Source: JAHEEL01 sp942491345 (GTDB lineage Bacteria; Actinomycetota; Acidimicrobiia; Spongiisociales; UBA5794). Taken from it: a DNA stretch of 64,000 nucleotides. A model generated the notes under the pieces. That model did no database searches. It was not told the origin of the DNA and saw only the letters and a list, made by a program, of their open reading frames with translations. Shown in pieces: positions 51,750-60,413 of this stretch. The stretch covers positions 372,001-436,000 of the forward strand of contig CALOAN010000020.1 in assembly GCA_942491345.1 (NCBI GenBank), in the 5' to 3' direction. Position 1 is the first letter of the stretch. Each line of letters opens with the position of its first letter. The translations under genes and the position numbers were made by a program.

Positions 51750-52781
51750 ATGTCCCGCGTTGATTGGCCGCTTGCTGTTTCCGTTGCTGCGAGTGTCTCC
51801 GGGCGCTACCCGCTCGAGGACACCTATCACCAGACGCGCCTGGAGCGCGACCTGCCCGACATGGTTGTGCGAGCTTCGGATCTCGTCTCGGAGGAAACGG
51901 GACTCGAGGCTCCCGGCCTCCCGGATGTGGCGGTGGTGGGACGCACGGGGTGGGTCGAGAACAACGTGGCATCATTCGCGACCCTGCTGGCACCGGCCGA
52001 GAAGCGGCTCGGCTCGGACTCGGGAGTCGGGGCGGCCGTCGCCGGGCGAATCATGGGCGCCGAGATGGGCGCCGTTCTTGGTTTCCTCGCTCGTCGGGTT
52101 CTCGGCCAGTACGAACTGGTGCTCCCAACGTCAGACGGCGAATTTGGGGACACCGTTCTGTTCGTGGGACCGAACCTTCTCAAGATGGAGCGAGATCACG
52201 CGTTCCGGCCCGATGAGTTCCGTTTCTGGGTTGCGCTGCACGAATGTACCCACCGGCTCCAGTTCACCGGGGTTCCCTGGCTTCGCGGCTACTTCCTCGG
52301 ACTTGTTGAGGAGTTGGTTGCGACCACCAAACCCGAACGCGGGCAGATCCAACGGGTCGCGAGCCAACTCAAGGAGGCCGCTGCAACGGGCGAACCACTG
52401 ATCGACGAAGCGGGGATCTTCGGGGTCTTTGCCACTCCAGAGCAGCGTGAAGTGATCGACCGCGTCCAAGCGCTGATGGCCCTACTCGAAGGACACGGCC
52501 ACGTTGTCATGGACCGGATCGGCGGGCGAGAGCTCGTGACCCAGGCCCGCATGTCGGCGGTGCTCAAGGCGAGGCGTGCCGACAAGCGAACGGCAGCGTT
52601 GATGCGTCTGATCGGCCTCGAAATGAAGCTTCGCCAATATGAGATGGGGGAGAAGTTCATCACCCGCGTCGAGGATCGAGCATCGTGGCAAACGCTCGAC
52701 CTCGCGTGGCAGAGCCCCGAAGCGTTGCCGACCCTCGAAGAGATCGAAGCTCCCGACCTATGGCTGCAACGGATCGCCTAA
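51750..52781 (+). CDS. DUF2342 zinc metalloprotease-like protein
   Basis: A 343-aa protein of the actinobacterial DUF2342 family, described as a zinc-dependent metalloprotease and often associated with coenzyme F420 organisms. The zinc motif HECTH (H164, E165, H168) is in WVALHECTHRLQF. ATG 51750 is chosen over an earlier frame start (51654) because that would be encoded by the heptad region, and a -10 box precedes 51750. It overlaps tilS by 22 nt, as at the Rv3626c-mesJ junction of mycobacteria. Confidence 0.82.
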   Translation: MSRVDWPLAVSVAASVSGRYPLEDTYHQTRLERDLPDMVVRASDLVSEETGLEAPGLPDVAVVGRTGWVENNVASFATLLAPAEKRLGSDSGVGAAVAGRIMGAEMGAVLGFLARRVLGQYELVLPTSDGEFGDTVLFVGPNLLKMERDHAFRPDEFRFWVALHECTHRLQFTGVPWLRGYFLGLVEELVATTKPERGQIQRVASQLKEAAATGEPLIDEAGIFGVFATPEQREVIDRVQALMALLEGHGHVVMDRIGGRELVTQARMSAVLKARRADKRTAALMRLIGLEMKLRQYEMGEKFITRVEDRASWQTLDLAWQSPEALPTLEEIEAPDLWLQRIA

Positions 52782-54070
52782 CGCCCGAACGACTCGCGTC
52801 CGAGGCACACGAGATCTTGCCGGCAGGCTCCCTCGTCGTTGCGCTCGGGGGAGGTGCCGATTCAGCGGTCGCCGCTTGGACCGCCGCTCAGCGCACGACG
52901 ACGCGCGGTATCTTCGCTCGTCAAAGCCTCGACGGTTCACCGGCGCTCGAAGAAGCCGCCGGCGCACTCGGAGCCCACCTCGGAATCGGAGTCACCTACG
53001 TGGACGCACCCGTGGATGCCGGACCATCTCTCGAGTCTCGTGCGAGGGAGGCACGATGGGGCGCCATCGTCGATGCCGTTGATGCAGATGAGACGGTAGT
53101 GACCGGCCACACGCAGGATGACCAGGCCGAAACAGTGATGATGAACCTCATGCGCGGCTCGGGGAGCGCTGGTATCGCCGGAATGCTGCGGAGCCGTCCC
53201 GGTGTTGTTCGCCCACTGCTCCGCTATTCCCGAGCCGATATCCGATCACTTGCCGAAGAACTGAGCTTGCCGTTCGTCGACGATCCGGCCAACGAAGACG
53301 AACGGTTCCTCAGGAACCGTATCCGTCGCCACCTCCTCCCGGACCTCGAAGCGGACTATGCACCCGGAGTCCGCGGAACACTCGCACGCACAGGCGCCCT
53401 CGCGGCCGCCGACGACTACTTGATCGAGGGTCTAACCGATGAGATTCCGGTGGTCGGAGATGCTCAGACGGTCTCCATCCCAATTGCTCCGCTTGTCACG
53501 GCGCCACAACCCGTGGCGGCACGAAGCGTGCGCCGGGCGCTGCGCAGGTTGCTCGATCCGTACGCCGGATCCGAAGCCGACGTCGAGTCCGTTCTCTCCG
53601 TTGCGGCCGGTCGATCCGAGTCGGCGATGATCTCCGGCACCCTCAGCGTGACGCGGGAAGGTCCGTATGTCACGGTTGACTCAGGGCGCGGCGCCAAGGC
53701 AGGCTCGATGCCAATCGCGGTCTCCGTACCTGCGGAGATCCGGTTTGGGCAACACGTCCTGACCTTCGAAAACGTCGACGTGCGCAAGATCACCCGTGTC
53801 TCAACGCTGCTCCTTGATCCGCAGGCTTTCGGCGGCGGCACCCTGATCAGAGCCGCAGCCGAGGGAGATCGGATCGACATCGCCTCCGGATCGAAAGCAG
53901 TCAGAACCGTGCTCTCCGAACGCGGAATCCCTGTCCGCAGACGGTCCACTTGGCCCGTAGTGGCTGAGGGTGCCAGAATCGCAGCCATTGTCGGTATTCG
54001 CGCCGCACCGTGGGCACGGCCGACGACGAGGCAAGCGGTCGCTATCCGATGGAAGCAGGAATCGCCGTGA
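52760..54070 (+). CDS. tilS: tRNA(Ile)-lysidine synthase TilS
   Basis: Modifies C34 of the tRNA-Ile CAU anticodon to lysidine so it reads AUA. The 436-aa protein has a PP-loop ATPase N-terminal domain, with ATP motif ALGGGADSAV near 26-35, where Gly replaces the usual first Ser of SGGxDS, and the later GHTQDDQAETVMMNL and FVDDPANEDERFLRNRIR. The C-terminal substrate-binding region is present. ATG 52760; hpt starts inside its stop. Confidence 0.87.
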   Translation: MAATDRLTPERLASEAHEILPAGSLVVALGGGADSAVAAWTAAQRTTTRGIFARQSLDGSPALEEAAGALGAHLGIGVTYVDAPVDAGPSLESRAREARWGAIVDAVDADETVVTGHTQDDQAETVMMNLMRGSGSAGIAGMLRSRPGVVRPLLRYSRADIRSLAEELSLPFVDDPANEDERFLRNRIRRHLLPDLEADYAPGVRGTLARTGALAAADDYLIEGLTDEIPVVGDAQTVSIPIAPLVTAPQPVAARSVRRALRRLLDPYAGSEADVESVLSVAAGRSESAMISGTLSVTREGPYVTVDSGRGAKAGSMPIAVSVPAEIRFGQHVLTFENVDVRKITRVSTLLLDPQAFGGGTLIRAAAEGDRIDIASGSKAVRTVLSERGIPVRRRSTWPVVAEGARIAAIVGIRAAPWARPTTRQAVAIRWKQESP

Positions 54071-54588
54071 AGATTGGAAGAACCCTCGTATCCGCAGAGG
54101 AAATCGACGCCAAGCTCGCCGAGATGGGTGCAGCCATCACGCGCGACTATGAGGGGAAGAACCTCCTGATGGTCGCGATTCTCAAAGGCGCATTTGTCGT
54201 GATGGCCGACCTCGCCCGGCATGTAGCACTCCCCGTCGAGTTCGATTTCATGGCCGTGTCGTCGTACGGGGCTTCGACGAAGTCGTCGGGTGTCGTCCGG
54301 ATCCTCAAGGATCTGGACGAAGAGATCGAAGGCCGCCACGTGCTCATCGTCGAGGACATCATCGATACCGGTTTGACGCTTCAGTATCTGATCAGGAACC
54401 TCGAGGTCAGGAACCCGGCTTCACTGAAGCTTGCAGCGCTTCTCATCAAGGACGGTATCGAGCGCCCCCCACTCGAGGTGGCCTATGAGGGATTCCACAT
54501 CGGTCCCGAGTTCGTGATCGGATACGGCCTCGACTTCGACGGCAAATACCGAAACCTGCCCCACGTGGCGGTCGTTGACGAGGTGTAG
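54067..54588 (+). CDS. hpt: Hypoxanthine phosphoribosyltransferase
   Basis: Purine salvage enzyme converting hypoxanthine or guanine with PRPP to nucleotides, 173 aa. PRPP-binding motif HVLIVEDIIDTGLTL near 99-113, the flexible-loop SSYGASTKSSG and C-terminal FVIGYGLDFDGKYRNLP. GTG 54067 overlaps the tilS stop (GTGA) with AGGA upstream; GTG 54010 or ATG 54052 would add residues encoded by the end of tilS. The tilS-hpt-ftsH order is conserved in actinobacteria. Confidence 0.92.
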   Translation: MKIGRTLVSAEEIDAKLAEMGAAITRDYEGKNLLMVAILKGAFVVMADLARHVALPVEFDFMAVSSYGASTKSSGVVRILKDLDEEIEGRHVLIVEDIIDTGLTLQYLIRNLEVRNPASLKLAALLIKDGIERPPLEVAYEGFHIGPEFVIGYGLDFDGKYRNLPHVAVVDEV

Positions 54589-54622
54589 GGCGCTTCCAGT
54601 CACGGGGAACGGGCTGGTAGCT

Positions 54623-54699
54623 GAGACCCGAGGCTCGAGACTCGAGACTCGAGATCCGAGACTCGAGATCCGAGGCTCGAGATCCGAGACTCGACAGTT
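54623..54699 (+). repeat. Heptad array, 11 units of GAGRYYC
   Basis: Units in exact 7-bp register: GAGACCC, GAGGCTC, GAGACTC (x2), GAGATCC, GAGACTC, GAGATCC, GAGGCTC, GAGATCC, GAGACTC, GACAGTT. Near 54700-54800 reverse-strand units follow (GAGACTT, TGGACCC; then GAGACCA, GACAACA, GACTCGA, GACTCCG) in two blocks, so the hpt-ftsH gap is largely made of this repeat family. Confidence 0.88.
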
Positions 54700-54817
54700 T
54701 CGTGTCCGAAGTCTCGGTACTCTCGGGTCCAGCGTCGAGCACCATGCGAGACGACCCCACTCGGGCCCGGAGTCTCGAGTCTGTTGTCTGGTCTCGCTGG
54801 GTGGCATAGGAGGCTCG

Positions 54818-54823
54818 TAGGCT
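54818..54823 (+). promoter_or_regulatory. -10 box TAGGCT before ftsH
   Basis: TAnnnT box 4 nt before ATG 54828 and 37 nt before the GTG 54861 that I favour as ftsH start. The second is consistent with a short leader holding GAGGAG. Confidence 0.4.
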
Positions 54824-54860
54824 TACCATGAGGAGGCCTGAGCTTGAGCCGAGGAGCAGC

Positions 54861-56780
54861 GTGAGCCGCACCGCACGAACCATCATGATCTATCTGGCCG
54901 TCATCTTCGTGGTGGTGATGGCCGTCAACGTGTTCGTCAACCAATCGACGCAGCCCCAAGAGCTCAGTCTCAACGAATTCAACGCCAAGCTCGCCTCCGG
55001 CGATATTGAGAATCCGGTCACCATCCGCGACCGTTCGAACGAAGTGACCGGGACTTATACCGACTCGTCCGGCGAGTCGATCGAGTACATCATGATGTAT
55101 CCGGCCGAGTACTCGCCGACGCTGACCGAAGACATCCTCAATGCGGATGTCGAGGCCGTCACAGACTCACAGGAGCCTTCACTGTTCCAGTGGTTCCTGG
55201 GCAATGTGCTGCCGTATCTGCTGCTCTTTGGATTGTTCATCTTCATCATGTTTCAACTCCAGGGCGGCGGTAACCGCGTCATGCAGTTTGGCAAGTCCAA
55301 GGCGAAGCAGGTCACGAAGGACACGCCGAAGGTCACATTCGATGATGTCGCCGGCGTTGACGAGGCAATCGAAGAACTCGACGAGATCAAGGAGTTCCTG
55401 CAGCAACCGCAGAAGTTCCGCGCCATGGGGGCGAAGATCCCGAAGGGTGTGCTGCTCTACGGTCCCCCCGGCACAGGGAAGACCCTGCTTGCACGTGCGG
55501 TCGCGGGCGAAGCCGGCGTACCATTCTTCGCAATCTCGGGGTCCGAATTCGTAGAAATGTTCGTCGGCGTCGGAGCGAGCCGGGTCCGCGACCTCTTTGA
55601 CCAGGCAAAGGCCAGCGCACCCTCGATCGTGTTCATCGACGAAATCGACGCGGTCGGTCGCCATCGTGGTGCAGGGCTCGGCGGCGGGCACGACGAGCGA
55701 GAGCAAACGCTCAACCAGCTTCTCGTCGAGTTGGATGGTTTCGATGTCAAAGCAGGCGTGATCGTCATTGCGTCGACCAACCGGCCGGACATTCTCGACC
55801 CTGCGTTGCTGCGCCCTGGTCGTTTCGACCGCCAGATCGTTGTCGATCGCCCCGACATCAAGGGTCGCGAGCAGATCCTCGAGGTGCATGCGAAGGGCAA
55901 GCCATACGATGACAACGTCAACGTCGGCACCCTCGCACGGCAAACCCCCGGATTCACCGGGGCTGACCTCGCCAACCTCATCAACGAGTCGGCGCTGCTC
56001 GCAGCCAGGCGGGACAAGACGAAGATCGGCATGTCCGAGCTCGAGGAGGCGATCGAGCGCGTCATCGCCGGCCCGGAGCGCAAGAGCCGCATCATGTCCG
56101 AGGAGGAGCGGAAGCTCACGGCCTACCACGAAGGCGGCCATGCACTCGTCGGATACGCGCTCCCGAAGCTCGATCCGATTCACAAGGTCACCATCATTCC
56201 GCGCGGCCGTGCCGGCGGCTACACGATGGCGCTCCCGCTGGAGGACAAGCACTACGAGAAGCGCAGCGAGCTCGTCGACCAACTGGCATATGCACTCGGC
56301 GGGCGCACGGCCGAGGAGATCGTGTTCGGGGACCCTTCGACCGGGGCATCCAACGACATCGAGAAGGCAACCAGCCTCGCCCGGAAGATGGTCATGGAAT
56401 ACGGCATGAGCGACCGCCTCGGACCGCTCAAGTATGGGCAGCCACAGGCGGAGGTCTTCCTGGGACGCGACTACGCGAAGAGTCAAGACCTCTCGAACGA
56501 GGTGGCTGCCGCCATCGACGACGAGGTCCGCAAGCTCATCACCCAGGCCCATGAGGAAGCGATGCAGATCATTGTGACGCATCGCGACGCACTGGACCGG
56601 ATCGCCGAATACCTTCTCGAACACGAGACCGCAGACGCCGAAACGGTGATCGAGATGTTCCACGACGTGCCGAAGTGGGAGCATTCGGACACCGGAGCCC
56701 TCCGCATCAAGGGTCCGGAAGGTGCGGGGACAACCGGTGGGATCGCCGCAGCCCAAACCGGCGGAACCGGCGTCGGGTGA
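54861..56780 (+). CDS. ftsH: ATP-dependent zinc metalloprotease FtsH
   Basis: Membrane-bound AAA+ protease degrading misfolded membrane and regulatory proteins, 639 aa. Two N-terminal helices flank an extracytoplasmic domain of about 90 aa. Walker A GPPGTGKT, Walker B IVFIDEIDAVG, second region of homology NRPDILDPALLRPGRFD and zinc motif HEGGH (H423). Start chosen at GTG 54861, with GAGGAG 4 nt upstream and the first helix beginning straight after; ATG 54828 would add 11 residues. Its TGA overlaps the folP GTG. Confidence 0.94.
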   Translation: MSRTARTIMIYLAVIFVVVMAVNVFVNQSTQPQELSLNEFNAKLASGDIENPVTIRDRSNEVTGTYTDSSGESIEYIMMYPAEYSPTLTEDILNADVEAVTDSQEPSLFQWFLGNVLPYLLLFGLFIFIMFQLQGGGNRVMQFGKSKAKQVTKDTPKVTFDDVAGVDEAIEELDEIKEFLQQPQKFRAMGAKIPKGVLLYGPPGTGKTLLARAVAGEAGVPFFAISGSEFVEMFVGVGASRVRDLFDQAKASAPSIVFIDEIDAVGRHRGAGLGGGHDEREQTLNQLLVELDGFDVKAGVIVIASTNRPDILDPALLRPGRFDRQIVVDRPDIKGREQILEVHAKGKPYDDNVNVGTLARQTPGFTGADLANLINESALLAARRDKTKIGMSELEEAIERVIAGPERKSRIMSEEERKLTAYHEGGHALVGYALPKLDPIHKVTIIPRGRAGGYTMALPLEDKHYEKRSELVDQLAYALGGRTAEEIVFGDPSTGASNDIEKATSLARKMVMEYGMSDRLGPLKYGQPQAEVFLGRDYAKSQDLSNEVAAAIDDEVRKLITQAHEEAMQIIVTHRDALDRIAEYLLEHETADAETVIEMFHDVPKWEHSDTGALRIKGPEGAGTTGGIAAAQTGGTGVG

Positions 56781-57643
56781 ATGTGACCACTAGCCCGATC
56801 ACCTGGAGCCTGAGGTCCCGCTCCCTCACAAACGCGGACCACACGCTCGTCATGGGTGTGGTGAACGCGACACCCGATTCGTTCTCTGACGGCGGACAGT
56901 GGGCAGAGCCGCACGCGGCAATCCGCAGGGGCTTCAAACTCTGGGACGACGGTGCCGACCTCGTCGACGTCGGCGGCGAATCCACACGACCTGGGGCGGA
57001 GCCGGTCGGCGTTGAAGAGGAGCTTGCACGCGTGGTACCCGTTGTCGAAGCACTGGCATCACACGGGATCATCGTCTCGATCGACACCAGCAAGGTGGAG
57101 GTAGCCGCCGCCGCGGTCGCAGCCGGTGCCGAGATCGTCAACGACGTGAACGGCCTCTCCGATCCCGACATGGCCGTTCTCTGCGAAGAGACCGGTGTTG
57201 GTGTCGTCATCATGCATATGCAAGGAGATCCCCGCTCGATGCAGGCCAACCCGACCTACGACAACGTTGTTGCCGACGTTGCACGGTTCCTTCGCGATCG
57301 CACGGCCGCAGCGATCGAGAGCGGAATCGACGCCTCGCGGATCGTTGTTGATCCGGGAATTGGTTTCGGCAAGACGTTCGATCACAACCTTGCCTTGCTG
57401 GCGGGGACGAGCGGTCTCGGGAGTGGCCAGCCGGTTCTCATCGGGGCGTCACGCAAGAGCTTCCTTGGGACCATTCTCGAGCGGGCGGGCCGGCCGTCCG
57501 AACCGGCCGATCGAGACACTGCGACTGCTGCAACGGTGGCCCTTGCGGTTGCTGCGGGAGCGGCTGTCGTGAGAGTCCACGACGCCGCCGGCGCCGTCGA
57601 TGCTGCAAGAACAGCCGACGCTATCGTGCGAAATCACGAGTGA
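56777..57643 (+). CDS. folP: Dihydropteroate synthase
   Basis: Condenses p-aminobenzoate with dihydropterin pyrophosphate in folate synthesis, 288 aa. Signatures MGVVNATPDSFSDGG near 25-39, DVGGESTRPGAEPV near 60-73, NDVNGLSDPDMA and GASRKSFLG near 225. GTG 56777 overlaps the ftsH stop; GTG 56783 is an alternative. In mycobacteria folE lies between ftsH and folP, but it is absent here. Confidence 0.93.
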   Translation: MNVTTSPITWSLRSRSLTNADHTLVMGVVNATPDSFSDGGQWAEPHAAIRRGFKLWDDGADLVDVGGESTRPGAEPVGVEEELARVVPVVEALASHGIIVSIDTSKVEVAAAAVAAGAEIVNDVNGLSDPDMAVLCEETGVGVVIMHMQGDPRSMQANPTYDNVVADVARFLRDRTAAAIESGIDASRIVVDPGIGFGKTFDHNLALLAGTSGLGSGQPVLIGASRKSFLGTILERAGRPSEPADRDTATAATVALAVAAGAAVVRVHDAAGAVDAARTADAIVRNHE

Positions 57644-57653
57644 GCGTGGGGCA

Positions 57654-58142
57654 ATGATCAAGAAGGACGTTCCGGGACTTGAACCCCGGGCATTTCGATG
57701 GGTGATCGCCGGCCGTCTTGCGGTGTCGGAACGTATCGGTGGATCCGGGTTCCAGCATCGCCGTGTCCGGCGCGAGGAGGAGATCGCCTGGCTCCACGAC
57801 CAGGGAATCAACACCGTCCTGTCGCTCCTGCCGGCCGGTCAGAACACCGCCGTGTACGAAGAGGCGGGCTTTCGGGTCGTCGTGCATACCGTCGAGGGCA
57901 CGCCAACCGAGATCAACGATGTTGATGGCGTGTTCGCTGCGATGGATGAAGCGATGAACGTCCGCGGAGCATCCGTGCTCTTCCACCGAGACACGATCGA
58001 CGAGACCGTCGCTGGGCTGCTTGCCGGATACCTCGTTCACTCAGGGCTGGTGACGGATCCGATTATCGCCACGTCGGTCATTCAGGAGATCCTCGGGCGA
58101 CCTCTCGGCCCCGAGGGACGCGGGCTCATCCCGGTCCAGTGA
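57654..58142 (+). CDS. Phosphatase-fold protein lacking the catalytic Cys
   Basis: A 162-aa protein resembling dual-specificity phosphatases in layout: FRWVIAGRLAVSERIGG, EEEIAWLHDQGINTVLSLLP and VVHTVEGTPTEIND. At the expected nucleophile loop HCxxGxxR the sequence reads LFHRDTIDETVAG, with no cysteine in the protein. A binding rather than catalytic role is likely if the resemblance is right. It occupies the place where folB normally sits between folP and folK. ATG 57654 is the best start; its TGA overlaps folK GTG. Confidence 0.55.
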   Translation: MIKKDVPGLEPRAFRWVIAGRLAVSERIGGSGFQHRRVRREEEIAWLHDQGINTVLSLLPAGQNTAVYEEAGFRVVVHTVEGTPTEINDVDGVFAAMDEAMNVRGASVLFHRDTIDETVAGLLAGYLVHSGLVTDPIIATSVIQEILGRPLGPEGRGLIPVQ

Positions 58143-58645
58143 CCCGCTGCGCTGTTGGTGTCGGATCCAATCTCGGAGACCGGTTGTTGCATCTCAGGGC
58201 GGCGGTCTACGGCCTTTCAGCGGTCTCACGCGTCGCGGCTGTTTCCTCGGTGTACGAGACGGCGCCGATTGGCGGTCCGGAGCAGGGCCCGTTCCTCAAC
58301 GCCGTCGTGCTGATCAACACCGCGCACACACCTGGCGGCCTGCTTCGCGAACTCCTCGTGATCGAACGCTCGCGCGGACGGGTTCGCGACACACAGTGGG
58401 GTCCTAGGACCCTCGACCTGGACCTAATCCTCTGGGATCGCCAAATGGTCACAGAGCCCGGCCTCGCTGTTCCGCACCCCAGAATGCTGGACCGCCGGTT
58501 TGTCCTCGAACCGCTGCTCGAAGTGTGGCCCGACGCCCGAATGCCGGACGGCTCGTCGATTGCAGCGTCGTCCAGCGCAGTTGGGCTGCAAGGTCTCGAA
58601 CGAGTTGCCGCGACCCTCGATAGCGCCGAGCATGGCGGGACGTAG
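58139..58645 (+). CDS. folK: 2-amino-4-hydroxy-6-hydroxymethyldihydropteridine diphosphokinase
   Basis: Pyrophosphorylates hydroxymethyldihydropterin, the step before FolP. The 168-aa product has AVGVGSNLGDRLLHL at the N-terminus and the HPPK signature WGPRTLDLDLILWD near 83-96. GTG 58139 overlaps the previous stop. Slightly long C-terminus with Ser/Ala-rich residues. Confidence 0.92.
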   Translation: MTRCAVGVGSNLGDRLLHLRAAVYGLSAVSRVAAVSSVYETAPIGGPEQGPFLNAVVLINTAHTPGGLLRELLVIERSRGRVRDTQWGPRTLDLDLILWDRQMVTEPGLAVPHPRMLDRRFVLEPLLEVWPDARMPDGSSIAASSSAVGLQGLERVAATLDSAEHGGT

Positions 58646-58707
58646 TACGTTTGATCCGTACGAGCCCCGAGGCGGGGCCGGACCGATACCGGGAGGATCG
58701 GAGCCAC

Positions 58708-59520
58708 ATGCGGATCGTCCTCGTGGGACCCGGGCGGGCTGGTCAGTCCGTCGCAATCGCAGCGAACGGCGCGGGACATGAGGTCGTTGCCGTCGCTGCA
58801 CGTGATACGGAGCAGGCACTCAGTGTCGCCCGGCGACTGAACGCGCGCGTCGTTGCTATCGGTGAACCGATCCCTGCCGTCGACCTCATCATCATTGCGG
58901 TACGCGATCACGCGATCGGAGAAGTAGCCGGGCAGATCGCACCGGTTGCTCGGAACGCCGCGGCACGGGCGGTCCACCTCTCTGGGGCAACCCCCGTGTC
59001 CGCGCTCGCACCCTTGGCTGCGCAGGGTCTTGCCATCGGGTCCTTGCATCCTCTTCAGACCTTGCCGACTCCCGATCGGGGCGCCCGATCGCTCGCCGGA
59101 TCGTGGATGGCGGTGACGGCGGATGAGCCGCTCCGGTCGGAGCTTCGGTCCTTCGCAACGTCGCTTGGAGGTATTCCGTTCGATCTGCGCGATTCGGATC
59201 GAACGGCGTACCACGCCGCCGCCGCTGCAGCCGCGAACTTCCCGACGGCTGCGTTCGCAATCGCGCAACGTCTCCTCGAATCGACGAGTGTTCCATTCGA
59301 CGCGTTGCGCCCGCTCGTTGACCGGATCGTGACGAATGTGTTCGAACTCGGCGCTGGTGCGTCGCTCACCGGACCGATTGCGCGGGGTGATGTCGAGACG
59401 GTCGGCGCCCAGATAGAAGCGGTTCGCATCGCGGCTCCGGATCTGGCGGCCGCCTTTGAGGCGATGGTGACCGCTACCGCGGACGTCGCTGCTTCCTTGA
59501 AGATTGAAGGTGGGGCATGA
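58708..59520 (+). CDS. DUF2520 Rossmann-fold protein
   Basis: A 270-aa NAD(P)-binding-like protein: RIVLVGPGRAGQSVAIAA at 2-19 is a GxGxxG-type nucleotide site, and the C-terminal half is the DUF2520 helical domain (TAYHAAAAAAANFPTAAF). Relatives sit next to panC in mycobacteria (Rv3603c). A ketopantoate reductase-like role has been a natural guess for such genes, but it is not shown. ATG 58708 with GGAG upstream. ATGA overlap with panC. Confidence 0.82.
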   Translation: MRIVLVGPGRAGQSVAIAANGAGHEVVAVAARDTEQALSVARRLNARVVAIGEPIPAVDLIIIAVRDHAIGEVAGQIAPVARNAAARAVHLSGATPVSALAPLAAQGLAIGSLHPLQTLPTPDRGARSLAGSWMAVTADEPLRSELRSFATSLGGIPFDLRDSDRTAYHAAAAAAANFPTAAFAIAQRLLESTSVPFDALRPLVDRIVTNVFELGAGASLTGPIARGDVETVGAQIEAVRIAAPDLAAAFEAMVTATADVAASLKIEGGA

Positions 59521-60413
59521 AGACCGTGGCAACATTCGCCGAAGTGAGGGCGCTCAGCCGAGGATGTGTGGGGTTCGTTCCAACGATGGGGTACCTCCAT
59601 GAGGGCCATCTCAGCTTGATCGACGCCGCCCGGCGTGAGTGCGACATCGTGGTCGTCAGCCTCTTCGTCAACCCGCTCCAGTTCGGTCCCAACGAGGACC
59701 TGGCGTCCTACCCGCGTGACCTCGACCGTGATGCGAGGCTCCTCGAGACGGCAGGAGCCGATGTGCTCTTCGCACCACCGCTCGATGTGATGTACCCGAG
59801 TGATCCACTCACGACCGTCACGGTAGGGGAGGTCACCGAGGGCATGGAGGGCGCTCGCCGGCCCGGACATTTCGACGGGGTCGCCACCGTGGTGGCGAAG
59901 CTCCTTGCAGGTGTTGGACCTGATCGGTCTTACTTCGGCCGCAAGGACGCTCAGCAGCTCGTGACCGTGCGCCGCATGGTGCTCGACCTCTCGTTCCCGA
60001 CCGTCGTTGTCGGAGCTCCCATTGTCCGCGAGGCCGACGGCCTCGCCCTCTCGTCGAGGAACATCTTCCTCGACCCTCCCCAGCGCAACGCTGCTCTTTC
60101 GATCAGCCGAGGCCTGTTCGCGGCGGCTGCTGCCGTGACGGCCGGAGAGATGTCAGCGCGCCAGATCGAACGAATCGCCTCGACAGTGGTGGGGGAAGAG
60201 AGCGGAATCGACCTTGACTACGCAACCCTGGCTGACCAGGACACAGCGGCGCCCGTGACAAGACTCGACCGACCTGTGTTCCTCGCTTTGGCGGCGCGCG
60301 TCGGATCGACGCGGCTGCTCGACAACGTCCATATCGACCGCCTCGAAGGCGGCTGGGTGCCCGACGTCGGAACCCGACTCCGCGAACCCTCGATTCTCTA
60401 CCGGGAGGCCTGA
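59517..60413 (+). CDS. panC: Pantothenate synthetase
   Basis: Joins pantoate and beta-alanine to make pantothenate, 298 aa. Nucleotidyltransferase motifs GYLHEGHLSLI near 22-32 (HIGH-type) and ALSSRNIFLDP near 180 (KMSKS-like), and FVNPLQFGPNEDL. Starts in the DUF2520 stop and shares one base with coaX ATG. In mycobacteria panD lies between panC and coaX; it is missing here. Confidence 0.94.
   Translation: MKTVATFAEVRALSRGCVGFVPTMGYLHEGHLSLIDAARRECDIVVVSLFVNPLQFGPNEDLASYPRDLDRDARLLETAGADVLFAPPLDVMYPSDPLTTVTVGEVTEGMEGARRPGHFDGVATVVAKLLAGVGPDRSYFGRKDAQQLVTVRRMVLDLSFPTVVVGAPIVREADGLALSSRNIFLDPPQRNAALSISRGLFAAAAAVTAGEMSARQIERIASTVVGEESGIDLDYATLADQDTAAPVTRLDRPVFLALAARVGSTRLLDNVHIDRLEGGWVPDVGTRLREPSILYREA

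Noticed and set aside
52760..54070. mesJ/tilS as an N-type thiouridylase instead
   Set aside because: FLRNRIRRHLLP, C-terminal domain length and the hpt neighbour fit TilS; other PP-loop enzymes lack these.
55179..56756. 525-residue minus-strand frame opposite ftsH
   Set aside because: Antisense reading of a highly conserved gene; no domain or ribosome site.
57654..58142. folB (dihydroneopterin aldolase)
   Set aside because: Suggested by position only; the sequence has no FolB features and is too long.
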